Source: Nonomuraea polychroma
GTDB taxonomy: Bacteria > Actinomycetota > Actinomycetes > Streptosporangiales > Streptosporangiaceae
Direction of reading: 5' to 3'
Assembly (NCBI RefSeq): GCF_004011505.1
Contig: NZ_SAUN01000001.1
Coordinates: 3,286,001-3,350,000, forward strand
Length of the DNA stretch: 64,000 nt
Under the pieces are notes generated by a model. That model ran no database searches. It had not been told where the DNA came from and worked only from the letters and a program-made list of their open reading frames with translations. Positions 1 through 7,402 of this stretch are shown piece by piece. The stretch's first letter is position 1. Every line of letters begins with the position of its first letter. A program made the translations under genes and the position numbers.

Positions 1-213
1 GCCTTCGAAGTCTGGGTCAACGGGCAGAAGACGTGGAGCCGGACCGGCGTCGCGGTGTTGCCCAAGACGTCGCAGACCGTCCGGTGGTCGTCGGGCATCT
101 ACTGCACGGGCTGGCGTGAGGGCACGCCGAGCGGGCAGAGCGTCCTGTCGATCTACCACGATCACGCCAGGATCACCGCTTCCTACGCGCTCGCGGAGCC
201 GGCCAACTGGTGA
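1..213 (+). CDS. C-terminal end of a probable secreted protein (polysaccharide-lyase-like?)
   Basis: The reading frame is open from the first base of the window and ends with TGA at 211-213, leaving 70 residues of a gene that starts outside. The tail has beta-strand-like sequence rich in Trp, Ser and Thr and ends in EPANW. This style of ending (a jelly-roll face with SGIYCTGW and an IYHDHARI strand) reminds me of the C-terminus of secreted polysaccharide lyases of the heparin lyase I type, but the fragment is too short to be sure. It is safest read as a secreted protein of unknown exact activity. Confidence 0.6.
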   Translation, partial: AFEVWVNGQKTWSRTGVAVLPKTSQTVRWSSGIYCTGWREGTPSGQSVLSIYHDHARITASYALAEPANW

Positions 214-290
214 CGCACTCTCCACCACGCGGATTCGGGCGGCCCGAAAATGACGGGCGTTGGCGGGAATCCCCGTGATAGGGGTGGGGG

Positions 291-1160
291 ATGACGGAGC
301 GAACGAGCGCACTGGACCGGGTGCTCATGCAGGCGGGCGGAAGCGAAATCCTCGACGTCCTGGCCGGACGCCTGTCCGGCGCCGACCTGACCACACTCCT
401 GCTGGAGGTGATGCGGCGCCGCGCCCAGGCGCTCTCACCGGCCGACGTGCTGCGCCGCTACGGCCAGGACCGCTTCGTCGCCCCCGCCCCGATCCCGTTC
501 ACCAGGCTGCGGCGGGCGGAGGACGCCGTGTTGTCGGCGCTTCCCGCTGACGTCGAGGTGGTCACGCTGGCCCCGGTAGCACCCCTCGGCGCCTGCTCGG
601 CGGTCGGCCCGGTGGACCAGAACAAGGTCGTCTCCACCGTCAGGAACAGCGAGGTCGCCGCCGACCCCACCAACGCGCTCGCCCTCGAGGCGGCGCTGCG
701 CCGCCGCGCCGCCGCGGGGTCCGAGCCGGTACGCCTTGCCGCCCTGCAACGCGTCACCCGCGCCCAGCGCTTCGAAGGCGCCGCCTTCTTCGCCCACTTC
801 ACCCTCTTCGCCCTGGTAACGGCGGGCCGCGACACCGGCGACCTGGCGTTCGAACGCCGGCACGCGGCCGAGCACCTGGCCATCCTTTCCAAGGCTGTAC
901 GCGCCTGCGGGATGCCGGACCCCGAGGCGCGGGTCACGGTCCTGGACGAACGCTTCGAGCGCGTGGCCGCATCGCTCGACGCGAAACCCGACCCGGACAG
1001 GGAGAGCGGCCGGGGCTACTACACCGGCCTGTGTTACAAGATCTACGGCGGTGGGCTGGAGGTCGGCGACGGCGGGTTCGTCGACTGGACGGCCCGCCTG
1101 CTCGGCAACCGCAAGGAACGCCTGCTCATCAGCGCGCTCGGCGTCGACCGGCTCGCCTGA
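291..1160 (+). CDS. Conserved hypothetical protein, 289 aa
   Basis: ATG start, 289 residues. I do not recognise a named domain. The protein is soluble and Arg/Ala rich, with no signal peptide or membrane segment. A central stretch (about residues 94-140) is more conserved-looking than the rest: it contains PLGACSAVGPVDQNKVVST and then a D-P-T-N turn, followed by a long helical region. The C-terminus has the motif GRGYYTGLCYKIY, which looks structured. The gene stands alone; its last codons are copied into the tandem repeat immediately downstream. It has strong actinobacterial codon use (G/C at third positions), so it is very likely a real gene. Confidence 0.75.
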   Translation: MTERTSALDRVLMQAGGSEILDVLAGRLSGADLTTLLLEVMRRRAQALSPADVLRRYGQDRFVAPAPIPFTRLRRAEDAVLSALPADVEVVTLAPVAPLGACSAVGPVDQNKVVSTVRNSEVAADPTNALALEAALRRRAAAGSEPVRLAALQRVTRAQRFEGAAFFAHFTLFALVTAGRDTGDLAFERRHAAEHLAILSKAVRACGMPDPEARVTVLDERFERVAASLDAKPDPDRESGRGYYTGLCYKIYGGGLEVGDGGFVDWTARLLGNRKERLLISALGVDRLA

Positions 1161-1265
1161 GCTCAGCGCGCTCGGCGTCGACCCGGCTTGCATGAGCTCA
1201 GCGCGCTCGGCGTCGACCCGGCTTGCATGAGCTCAGCGCGCTCGGCGTCGACCCGGCTCGCCTGA
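1127..1265. repeat. 35-bp tandem repeat copied from the 3' end of the preceding gene
   Basis: Three adjacent 35-bp units lie at 1161-1195, 1196-1230 and 1231-1265. All carry GCTCAGCGCGCTCGGCGTCG followed by an ACCCGGCT segment and end in TGA. The last 34 bp of the upstream coding region (1127-1160) are nearly the same sequence, so the array looks like repeated duplication of a gene terminus including its stop codon. Two shorter decayed copies follow up to about 1308. The unit is not a multiple of three, and each unit restores a stop codon. The array fills the gap between two convergent genes. Confidence 0.85.
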
Positions 1266-1310
1266 GGTCAGCGTCCGGATCGGTTGAGTCAACGTCCGGC
1301 TTGCCTGAGT

Positions 1311-1661
1311 TCAGCGACCGGCGGCGAGCTCTTGCTCCAGGCGCACCTTCTTCGGCACGCACATGCGCCAGGCCTCCAGCACCAGCTCGCGCATCTCCGC
1401 GACCTCGAGTGCGGCCATGCGCGCCACCACCCAGTTGAAGCGCAGGTCGGACTCCCTCGGCATGAGGAACTTGTCCGGCTCGGCCGCCACCAGCGCCTCG
1501 CGCTCCTCCTTGGGGAACCCGAAGCCCATGAGCGTCTCGTCCCGCGAGAACGCCACGTAGACGATCTTGCCTACGCGGAACTTCACCCGGTCCCTGATGA
1601 GGTGCTCTGATGAGCGGGGAAGCGTGCGCGCCAACTGCCGTACATCCTCGACTGTGACCAC
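1311..1661 (-). CDS. MmcQ/YjbR family DNA-binding protein
   Basis: 116 residues, the usual size for the family. It starts MVTVEDVRQLARTLP, a typical opening for MmcQ/YjbR proteins, followed by the acidic/aromatic core with KFRVG, a beta-strand VYVAFSRD, and the FPKEEREALVAAEP-KFLMP segment in which family members place their conserved loop. The C-terminal helix has LVLEAWRMCVPKK. The family adopts a double-wing fold related to DNA-binding domains, but its molecular role is not settled. The gene is convergent with the 289-residue gene and lies just downstream of the CBS gene on the same strand with a 9-nt gap, so the two may share a transcript. Confidence 0.85.
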   Translation of the reverse strand: MVTVEDVRQLARTLPRSSEHLIRDRVKFRVGKIVYVAFSRDETLMGFGFPKEEREALVAAEPDKFLMPRESDLRFNWVVARMAALEVAEMRELVLEAWRMCVPKKVRLEQELAAGR

Positions 1662-1670
1662 GCGGCCACG

Positions 1671-2087
1671 TTACCGGTTGCCCTCGGCGGCCGAAATGTC
1701 GCCGAGCGCCGAGTTCGGGTCCCGCTCGATCGCGAGGTCGCCGAGGCTGACGATGCCGACGGCGCGGCCGTCCTCGACCACCGGCAGGCGGCGCACGGCG
1801 TGCGAGCGCATGAGCTGCACGGCCTGGTCGATGCTGGTGTCGGGGCCGACGGCTTCGACCGACGGGCTGCAGGCCTCGCGGACCGGCGTCTGCGGGCCCT
1901 TCTCGTCGGCCACCACGCGCACCGCGATGTCGCGGTCGGTGACGATGCTGGCCATGCGGCCGTTGTCGTTGACGATCACGGCGCCCGCGTCGTTCTCGCG
2001 CATCAGCGCCGCGGCGACGGACACCGGCTGGTCGCCCTCGATCGTCGCAGGATGCGACGTCATCACGTCCGCTACGGTTTTCGCCAT
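1671..2087 (-). CDS. CBS-domain pair protein
   Basis: 138 residues made of two CBS domains and nothing else. The first (about residues 5-62) begins VADVMTSHPATIEGDQPVSVAAALM and contains the turn NDNGRMASIVTDRDIAVRV; the second (about 70-125) has the matching DTSIDQAVQLMRSHAVRRLPVV and GIVSLGDLAIE. Such stand-alone pairs bind adenine nucleotides and act as energy or ligand sensors; actinobacteria carry many. The ATG at 2087 is chosen because AGGAGG lies a few bases upstream on the minus strand; the frame is open further upstream, but that part lies antisense to the decarboxylase gene. Partner protein unknown. Confidence 0.9.
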   Translation of the reverse strand: MAKTVADVMTSHPATIEGDQPVSVAAALMRENDAGAVIVNDNGRMASIVTDRDIAVRVVADEKGPQTPVREACSPSVEAVGPDTSIDQAVQLMRSHAVRRLPVVEDGRAVGIVSLGDLAIERDPNSALGDISAAEGNR

Positions 2088-2143
2088 GGGAATCCTCCTG
2101 TAGGTCGGTCCGGGCCGACCTCCTACCCGGGCGAGTGAGCGAT

Positions 2144-3649
2144 TCACGTCCGGAGGGACTTGGCCGCCAGGCGGATCTCCTCCAGCAGCACGACCAGGTC
2201 CCGCTCGGTGGTGTCCGGGTGCAGGAAGCAGGCCCGCAGCGCGTCGCGGCCGCCCAGCCGGGTGCCGGTGAGGAACGCGTTCCCGCGGGCCTGCACCGCG
2301 CCGGGGATCGCCCGGTTGAGCGCGTCCAGCCCGTCGCCGTCGCCGTCGCCGTCGTGCGGGCGGTGGCGGAAGGCCGTGATCGACGTGGTGACCGGGGCGA
2401 GCAGCTCGAAGTCGGAGGCCTCCTCCACCATGACGGCGAGCCTGCGGGCCAGGCCCGCCGTGTGGTTGACCAGGCTCACGATGCCGGAGCGGCCTAGGTG
2501 GGACATGGTGGCCCAGGTCTTCAGCGCGCGGAACGGGCGGGTCTGCTCGGGGCCGTACTCGGCGAACCAGCCGAGCTCGCCGGCGTTGTCGTCGATCAGG
2601 TACGACGGCACCAGGCTGAACGCGTCCCTTGCCGCCGACGGGTCGCGCAGCAACGCGCACCCGCAGCCCACCGGCACGCCCAGCCACTTGTGCGGGTCCA
2701 GCGCCAGGGAGTCGGCCCGGTCCAGGCCCGCGTAGTGCGGCGCGGCAGAGCTCGCGCCCTCGGCCAGGATGCCGAGCGCGCCGTAGGCGCCGTCCACGTG
2801 GAACCAGAGCCCGTGCTCGGCGGCCACGTCGGCGATCTCGTCGAGCGGGTCGACGGCGCCGGAGTTGACGGTGCCCGCGCTGCCCGCCACGCAGAACGGC
2901 CGCCGCCCCGCGTCGAGGTCCTCGGCCACCATGGCGCGCAGCGCGCCCACGTCCATCCGGTACGCGGCGTCAACCGGCACGGTGCGCACCTGCCGCGCCC
3001 CCAGGCCGAGCAGCTGGGCGGCCTTGTGCAGGCAGCTGTGACCCTCCTCGGTGACGTACATGACCATGGGCGGCCGGCCGGACAGCCCCTCCTCGCGGGC
3101 GTCCCAGCCGTCGGCGAGCGCGGCCCGCTGTCGGGCGGCGGCCAGGCAGATCACCGTGGCCATTGACGCCCCGCTGGTCAGGAGCCCACCGCCGGGCGGA
3201 TGCGGGAACCCGACCAGCTCGGCCAGCCAGCGCACCACCGCCCGCTCCAGGTGCGGCCCGGCGTGGTCGCCGCCGGCGCAGCTGGGGTTGAGCGCGGCGG
3301 CCAGCGGCTCGACGAGCACGCCCGCCGGGTTGGGCGGGGAGTTGACCCAGCCGAAGAAGCGGGGGTGGCCGTTGCCCATCGGGTGCGGCAGCACGTGCGT
3401 GCGGGCGTCCTCGAGCAGCTCGTCCAGCGGGCGCCCGGCCTCGGGCAGCTCCTGATCGCTCAGCCAGGCGCGCTCGGCCGCCGGCACCGGTTGCCAGACC
3501 GGCCGACCGGCCACGCCCGCGAGATGCCCGGCCGCGATCGCGGCCGCCTTCGCACCGGCCGCACGCAGATCCTCGCCGTACGTACCGTGCGCGCCGTCCT
3601 CGTGGGAACCACCGGTGCCGTTCGCGGCGGGCGGGCGCAGGTCATTCAT
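2144..3649 (-). CDS. PLP-dependent group II decarboxylase (aromatic-L-amino-acid decarboxylase type)
   Basis: About 501 residues from the ATG at 3649. It has the layout of group II decarboxylases: N-terminal helix with HPRFFGWVNSPPNPAGVL, the GLLTSGASMA loop, a PLP-stacking His near residue 204 (EEGHSCLHKA), the VDGAYG Asp near 286 that contacts the pyridine nitrogen, and the Schiff-base Lys near 321 in LDPHKWLG. The expected reaction is removal of the carboxyl group from an amino acid; the substrate cannot be read from sequence. The gene overlaps the upstream XRE-cupin regulator by 8 nt, so the pair is translationally coupled and probably co-regulated. A (GGCGAC)n run near 2332-2354 codes for a DGDGDGDG stretch, a possible slippage site. 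Confidence 0.88.
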   Translation of the reverse strand: MNDLRPPAANGTGGSHEDGAHGTYGEDLRAAGAKAAAIAAGHLAGVAGRPVWQPVPAAERAWLSDQELPEAGRPLDELLEDARTHVLPHPMGNGHPRFFGWVNSPPNPAGVLVEPLAAALNPSCAGGDHAGPHLERAVVRWLAELVGFPHPPGGGLLTSGASMATVICLAAARQRAALADGWDAREEGLSGRPPMVMYVTEEGHSCLHKAAQLLGLGARQVRTVPVDAAYRMDVGALRAMVAEDLDAGRRPFCVAGSAGTVNSGAVDPLDEIADVAAEHGLWFHVDGAYGALGILAEGASSAAPHYAGLDRADSLALDPHKWLGVPVGCGCALLRDPSAARDAFSLVPSYLIDDNAGELGWFAEYGPEQTRPFRALKTWATMSHLGRSGIVSLVNHTAGLARRLAVMVEEASDFELLAPVTTSITAFRHRPHDGDGDGDGLDALNRAIPGAVQARGNAFLTGTRLGGRDALRACFLHPDTTERDLVVLLEEIRLAAKSLRT

Positions 3650-4262
3650 CGAGCTGTTCCTTCCGTGGTTCGTGGTGCCCGACTCCTCCCAGCTCCATGG
3701 CCAGGTAGTACACACAGTCGACGGCGCCGTCGTTGGCGAAGGCGTGGCGGCAGTCGCCCGGGTAGTAGCACGCGTCGCCTTGCTCCAGCACGTACGCCCT
3801 GCCGTTGATGGTCAGCCGCAGGCTGCCGTGCTCCACCGCGAGGTATTCCCGCGACCCGGGCGCGTGCGGCTCGAACTCGCCCGGGTCCACGCCAGGCCCG
3901 ATGGTCGTGCGCATGAACTCGAACTCCACGTCGCTGAGCACCGGTGACAACACCCGCCGCTCCCAGCCCGACGGGTCGCGCAGCACCCGCTGCTCGCCGT
4001 GGCGCAGCACGCGCATGGCGCCGTGCGCCGGCTCGTCGAGCAGCCGCCCGATCGACGTGCCGAGCGCCGTGGCCAGCCGGTCGAGCACCAGCACGGTCGG
4101 CGTCTTGGCGCCGCGTTCGACGTCCGACACCATGCTCCTGCTGATGCGGCTCAGCTCCGCCAGCCGCTCGATCGACAAGCCGCGCGCCCGTCGCTCGCCG
4201 CGAATCCGCTGTCCCAGCTCGGCCATCGACAGGCCGGTGGACAGGACCCCTTCGCCGTCCAT
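3642..4262 (-). CDS. XRE-type regulator with C-terminal cupin domain
   Basis: 206 residues. Residues about 14-68 form a helix-turn-helix (LGQRIRGERRARGLSIERLA, then SRSMVSDVERGAKTPT), and residues about 100-195 form a cupin_2 barrel with EFEPHAPGSREYLAVEHGSL and GDACYYPGDCRHAF. This architecture (PuuR/SutR-like) senses a small ligand in the cupin barrel and usually controls the neighbouring metabolic gene. It is the first gene of a coupled pair with the decarboxylase and starts 7 nt after the deformylase stop. The ATG at 4262 has GGAGG only one base away, so an internal start near residue 13 (ATG) is possible. A dyad at 4270-4295 is a candidate autoregulatory operator. Confidence 0.88.
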   Translation of the reverse strand: MDGEGVLSTGLSMAELGQRIRGERRARGLSIERLAELSRISRSMVSDVERGAKTPTVLVLDRLATALGTSIGRLLDEPAHGAMRVLRHGEQRVLRDPSGWERRVLSPVLSDVEFEFMRTTIGPGVDPGEFEPHAPGSREYLAVEHGSLRLTINGRAYVLEQGDACYYPGDCRHAFANDGAVDCVYYLAMELGGVGHHEPRKEQLDE

Positions 4263-4269
4263 TCCTCCA

Positions 4270-4295
4270 CTATAGCGGTGTCTTGTCCGCTACAG
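4270..4295. promoter_or_regulatory. Candidate operator for the XRE-cupin regulator
   Basis: An imperfect dyad, CTATAGCGG and CCGCTACAG (one mismatch) separated by 8 bp, ends 8 bp before the regulator start codon. It sits inside the last codons of the deformylase gene, so the site is coding and regulatory at once if it is real. Position directly upstream of an autoregulated XRE gene is the main support. Confidence 0.4.
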
Positions 4296-4818
4296 CGGAG
4301 GCGTGAGCCTCGCGGTAGGCGGCCAGCACCTGCTTGCGGCGTTTGGCGGGCAGGCGGTCGATGTAGAGGTGGCCGTCGAGGTGGTCGGTCTCGTGCTGCA
4401 GGCAGCGCGACAGCAGCCCGGTGCCCTCGACCGTGACCGGCTGTCCGGCGGCGTCGAAGCCGTGCACGGTGGCGTGGTCGGGGCGGGGGAGCGGCGCGTA
4501 CTGGCCGGGGACCGACAGGCAGCCCTCGTCCCCGGCGTCGAGCTGCCGCTCACCGACCTCCGGCAGCTCCAGCGTCGGGTTGACGACGACGCCCTTGTGA
4601 TGCACGCCGTCCGCGTCCGGGCAGTCGTAGACGAACACGCGCAGCGGCACGCCGATCTGGTTGGCGGCCAGGCCCACGCCCTCCGCCGCGTACATGCTCG
4701 CGAACATGTCCGCCACGAGTGCCGCCAGCTCGTCGTCGAACCGGGTGACCGGCTCGCACGGATGATGCAGCACCGGGTCGCCCACATGCACGATCGGCCG
4801 GACCTCTCCCACGACCAA
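4270..4818 (-). CDS. def: Peptide deformylase
   Basis: 182 residues. All three deformylase motifs are present: GVGLAANQ at about 47-54, EGCLS at about 98-102 (Cys100 is a metal ligand), and QHETDHLDG at about 141-149 with the HExxH ligands His142 and His146 and catalytic Glu143. The enzyme removes the formyl group from the N-terminal formyl-methionine of nascent proteins in the cytoplasm. No fmt gene is adjacent, so this may be one of several deformylase paralogues, which is common in actinobacteria. It is followed after 7 nt by the XRE-cupin gene on the same strand. Confidence 0.96.
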   Translation of the reverse strand: MVVGEVRPIVHVGDPVLHHPCEPVTRFDDELAALVADMFASMYAAEGVGLAANQIGVPLRVFVYDCPDADGVHHKGVVVNPTLELPEVGERQLDAGDEGCLSVPGQYAPLPRPDHATVHGFDAAGQPVTVEGTGLLSRCLQHETDHLDGHLYIDRLPAKRRKQVLAAYREAHASAVADKTPL

Positions 4819-4859
4819 CGCCTTCCTCAGAAACGGGAACCTTCCGCCGCAAGTCTACT

Positions 4860-4898
4860 GTCTCACATAACAAGACATTCTCTCTTGAATGGTGAGAC
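4860..4898. promoter_or_regulatory. Nested inverted repeats between divergent def and methyltransferase genes
   Basis: The outer dyad is GTCTCAC (4860-4866) and GTGAGAC (4892-4898). Inside it lies CAAGA (4871-4875) with TCTTG (4883-4887). The stretch is clearly AT-richer than its surroundings and sits in the only gap between two divergent genes, so it probably holds both promoters and perhaps a repressor site. TAGGGT at 4905-4910 is a possible -10 box for the methyltransferase gene. Confidence 0.35.
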
Positions 4899-4943
4899 GA
4901 ACGCTAGGGTGATCGGTATCGGAGCAAACGAAGGAGTTTGGCG

Positions 4944-5738
4944 ATGGACGCCGTCTACACGCATGGCCACCACGAGTCCGTGCTGCGCTCGCACCGCTGG
5001 CGCACCGCGGAGAACTCGGCCGCGTACCTGCTGCCGCACCTGAAGCCGCACATGGCGCTCCTGGACGTGGGCAGTGGCCCCGGCACGATCACCGCCGACC
5101 TCGCGGGCCTGGTCGGCCACGTGACGGCGTCCGAGGTCACCGCGGAGGCGCTGGACCTGGCGAAGTCCGAGGTGGCCGCCAGGGGACTGGGCAACGTGGA
5201 CTTCGCCGTCGCCGACGTGCACGACCTGCCGTACGCCGACGACACCTTCTGCGTCGTCCACGCCCACCAGGTGCTGCAGCACGTCGGCGACCCGGTGCGG
5301 GCGCTGCGCGAGATGCGCCGGGTGACCAAGCCGTCCGGGTACGTCGCGGCGCGCGACAGCGACTACGCGGCGTTCACCTGGTATCCGCTGGTGCCGGCGC
5401 TGGACGAGTGGCTGGAGCTGTACCAGACGGTCGCGCGCGGGAACGGGGGCGAGCCGGACGCCGGGCGGCGGCTGTTGTCGTGGGCCAGGGCCGCGGGGTT
5501 CGAGGACGTCACCGCCACCTCGTCCACCTGGTGCTTCGCCACGCCGGAAGACCGTGCCTGGTGGGGCGGCATGTGGGCCGAGCGGGTCGTGCGCTCCTCC
5601 ATGGCCGAGCAGGCCCTGGCCACGGGCGCCGCCACGGAGGCCGATCTGCGGCGGATCTCGGACGGGTGGCTGGAGTGGGCGGCGGCCGGCGACGGCTGGC
5701 TGTCCATCCTGCACGGCGAGATCCTCTGCCGCGCTTAG
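4944..5738 (+). CDS. Class I SAM-dependent methyltransferase
   Basis: 264 residues from the ATG at 4944, which has AAGGAG 7 bases upstream; a TTG two codons earlier is too close to that site. Motif I is LLDVGSGPGTITADLA at about residues 35-50, followed by the acidic SAM-ribose position in ASEV, then VADVHDLPYAD (motif II-like) and the FCVVHAHQVLQHV segment typical of UbiE/Coq5-like Methyltransf_11 enzymes. The C-terminal part (WLELYQTVARGNGGEPDAGR) matches a common actinobacterial methyltransferase subgroup. The substrate is unknown. Divergent from def, with no partner gene. Confidence 0.88.
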   Translation: MDAVYTHGHHESVLRSHRWRTAENSAAYLLPHLKPHMALLDVGSGPGTITADLAGLVGHVTASEVTAEALDLAKSEVAARGLGNVDFAVADVHDLPYADDTFCVVHAHQVLQHVGDPVRALREMRRVTKPSGYVAARDSDYAAFTWYPLVPALDEWLELYQTVARGNGGEPDAGRRLLSWARAAGFEDVTATSSTWCFATPEDRAWWGGMWAERVVRSSMAEQALATGAATEADLRRISDGWLEWAAAGDGWLSILHGEILCRA

Positions 5739-5756
5739 CCCTGGGCGGGCCGGGTG

Positions 5757-6305
5757 CTAGAAGCCCAGGGTGCGGGCCCGCTGCCACTGCGGGTCGCGGT
5801 AGAGGACCATGTCGTCGCCGACCATCTCGTCGGGCGCCGACAGCATGGCGATCTCGCCCGCGGCCTGCAACTGCAGCAGCAGGTCACGCACCCGCGGCCC
5901 GATGGGCAACCGTCCGGCGGGCAGGCCGAGACCGGACCGCACCGTGTCGGCGATCTCCGACAGGCGGAACGGGCCGTCGAAACCGGCCACGATCCCGCGT
6001 ACCACGCTCAGGGTGATGAGATTCTCGGCCTCGGCGTACGCCAGCTGCCAGGTGATCTGCCTCTTGCGCCGCCCGCTTCCCGCGCAGGACGAGCAGCCGC
6101 GCGCCAGACCCGGCGCGAGCTTCTCCTCGGCGGAGCCGAGGCAGGCCGAGCACAGGCCGTTCTCGGCGGCATGCAGCTCGGCGGTCATGCGGCCGCCGAG
6201 CAGCACGCCGCAGTCACAGGCGAACGCCTCACCCAGGATGCCGCGTTGTGGGGAGATCGTATGCTTCGTCACCGAGCCGACTCTACCGGGAAGCCGCCCG
6301 GACAC
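5757..6305 (-). CDS. Hypothetical protein with three Cys pairs
   Basis: 182 residues from a GTG at 6305 (a second GTG 11 codons later is also possible). The N-terminal half has CDCG, CSAC and CSSC pairs spread over about 45 residues, with the spacing of a zinc ribbon or treble-clef finger. The C-terminal half is helical and ends with a winged-helix-like stretch (FRLSEIADTVRSGLGLPAGR). It may be a small DNA- or RNA-binding protein, but I recognise no family. It follows the next gene upstream on the same strand by 6 nt, so the two probably form an operon. Confidence 0.65.
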   Translation of the reverse strand: MSGRLPGRVGSVTKHTISPQRGILGEAFACDCGVLLGGRMTAELHAAENGLCSACLGSAEEKLAPGLARGCSSCAGSGRRKRQITWQLAYAEAENLITLSVVRGIVAGFDGPFRLSEIADTVRSGLGLPAGRLPIGPRVRDLLLQLQAAGEIAMLSAPDEMVGDDMVLYRDPQWQRARTLGF

Positions 6306-6311
6306 GACCGG

Positions 6312-7244
6312 TCACGTACGGAGATCGCCCAGGCCACGCAGCCGGCGCAGGGCCTTGCGGGCCGCGGCGGCGACCCGTTCGTCCGGATGGTGGTCGATGA
6401 ACACCTGCAGCACCCGCCCTGTCCACGGATGGTCCCCGAACGCCAGCATCGCGATCGTGTTCGTCTGCTCCTCCGAGTTCATGCCCATGGCGATGGAGTT
6501 GATCACCTCGCCCGGTTCGTCCCCGAACTCCAGCAGCGCCGCCGCCATGTCCACCAGCACCCACGCGATCTCCTCGGGCACCGGCTGACGATCCTCGCGC
6601 CCGGACCTGGCCGCGATCACCGCGCCCAGCTTCGGCTCCTCCAGCAACCTGGAGAGCGCCAGCCGGCCGTCCTCGCCGAGGTCCGACCACAGCAGCTCCA
6701 CGCCGACGGCGCGGCTCAGCGGGCTCACTGTGCCCAGCACCGAGGCGATCTCCGCCGCCGCGGCCGCGTCGGTGTCCCTGTTCTTGAGCCACCCCGCCAG
6801 CTCCTCGCCGCGCTCGGCCTCCGGATAGGAGCGCAGGCCGTGCAGCAGCGCCGCCGCGTCGCCGTCCGCGAGCGACCCCATGACGGGGATCTCCTGGCCG
6901 GTGGTGTCCGCGATGATGAGCCGCGCCGCCCACAGGCCGAGCCAGCTCAGCGTGTACGGCTCCGCCTGGCGTACCAGGCCGAGCCCGGACAGCGTCTCGG
7001 GAATGTCGCCCTTGGCCGGCTCCCGCGACAGGAACATCCGGATGAGCTCCAGCAGCAGGCCCTCCTCGGTGGCCAGCCGCTCCCGGCAGTGATCCGCCCA
7101 GGCGGCCAGCACCTCCGCGTCGTCGCCCTCGGGTTTCAGCTCCTCGGCCAGCGGGGCGCCGCGTACGGCAGCGGCCAGCGTGGCCTCGTCGGGCAGCCGG
7201 ATCGGAGGCTGCAGGGGCAGCGTGTCGTCGTCGTAGGACCTCAC
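6312..7244 (-). CDS. Hypothetical helical protein, about 310 aa
   Basis: From the GTG at 7244 the protein is 310 residues, almost entirely helical, acidic in the middle and ending with a HEAT-like helix pair (HHPDERVAAAARKALRRLRG). The GTG at 7244 is preferred over an upstream GTG at 7328 because the longer form would run through the leader and ribosome-binding region of the divergent acetyltransferase gene, and AGGA lies upstream of 7244. No enzyme motif is visible. First gene of a likely two-gene operon with the Cys-rich protein. Confidence 0.6.
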   Translation of the reverse strand: MRSYDDDTLPLQPPIRLPDEATLAAAVRGAPLAEELKPEGDDAEVLAAWADHCRERLATEEGLLLELIRMFLSREPAKGDIPETLSGLGLVRQAEPYTLSWLGLWAARLIIADTTGQEIPVMGSLADGDAAALLHGLRSYPEAERGEELAGWLKNRDTDAAAAAEIASVLGTVSPLSRAVGVELLWSDLGEDGRLALSRLLEEPKLGAVIAARSGREDRQPVPEEIAWVLVDMAAALLEFGDEPGEVINSIAMGMNSEEQTNTIAMLAFGDHPWTGRVLQVFIDHHPDERVAAAARKALRRLRGLGDLRT

Positions 7245-7318
7245 GAGCCCATCCTGTCGTGATATTTCCGCTAGAGTGCCCGCTGACGCCGAAAAGTCGG
7301 AAGAAAGGAGGCGCTGAG

Positions 7319-7402
7319 ATGTCGGCACTGCCCCGGGCGCTCGTGGCGCCCGCTTTCACTTCTCGGAGGAATCATGCTTTTCCGTACCGCGGTCGAGGCT
7401 GA
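7319..7402 (+). CDS. Possible 27-codon leader ORF
   Basis: An ATG at 7319 lies 8 bases after a perfect Shine-Dalgarno sequence (AGAAAGGAGG). It opens a 27-residue reading frame (MSALPRALVAPAFTSRRNHA and 7 more residues) that overlaps the first 29 bases of the acetyltransferase gene in another frame. The leader also carries a GGGCGC/GCGCCC hairpin at 7335-7351. The ribosome-binding site here is stronger than that of the downstream gene (GGAGGA at about 7365), which suggests the small ORF is translated and may modulate the gene that follows. No amino-acid bias points to a specific signal. Confidence 0.4.
   Translation: MSALPRALVAPAFTSRRNHAFPYRGRG
7335..7351 (+). promoter_or_regulatory. Leader hairpin before GNAT gene
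   Basis: GGGCGC and GCGCCC pair perfectly around a 5-base loop. The stem lies inside the small leader ORF and about 14 bases before the ribosome-binding site of the acetyltransferase gene, so ribosome passage through the small ORF would open it. There is no U-run after it, so it is not an obvious terminator. Confidence 0.35.

Noticed and set aside
1161..1265. 35-bp array considered as CRISPR or iteron origin
   Set aside because: There are no unique spacers, and the unit is plainly derived from the adjacent coding sequence; no replication gene is nearby.
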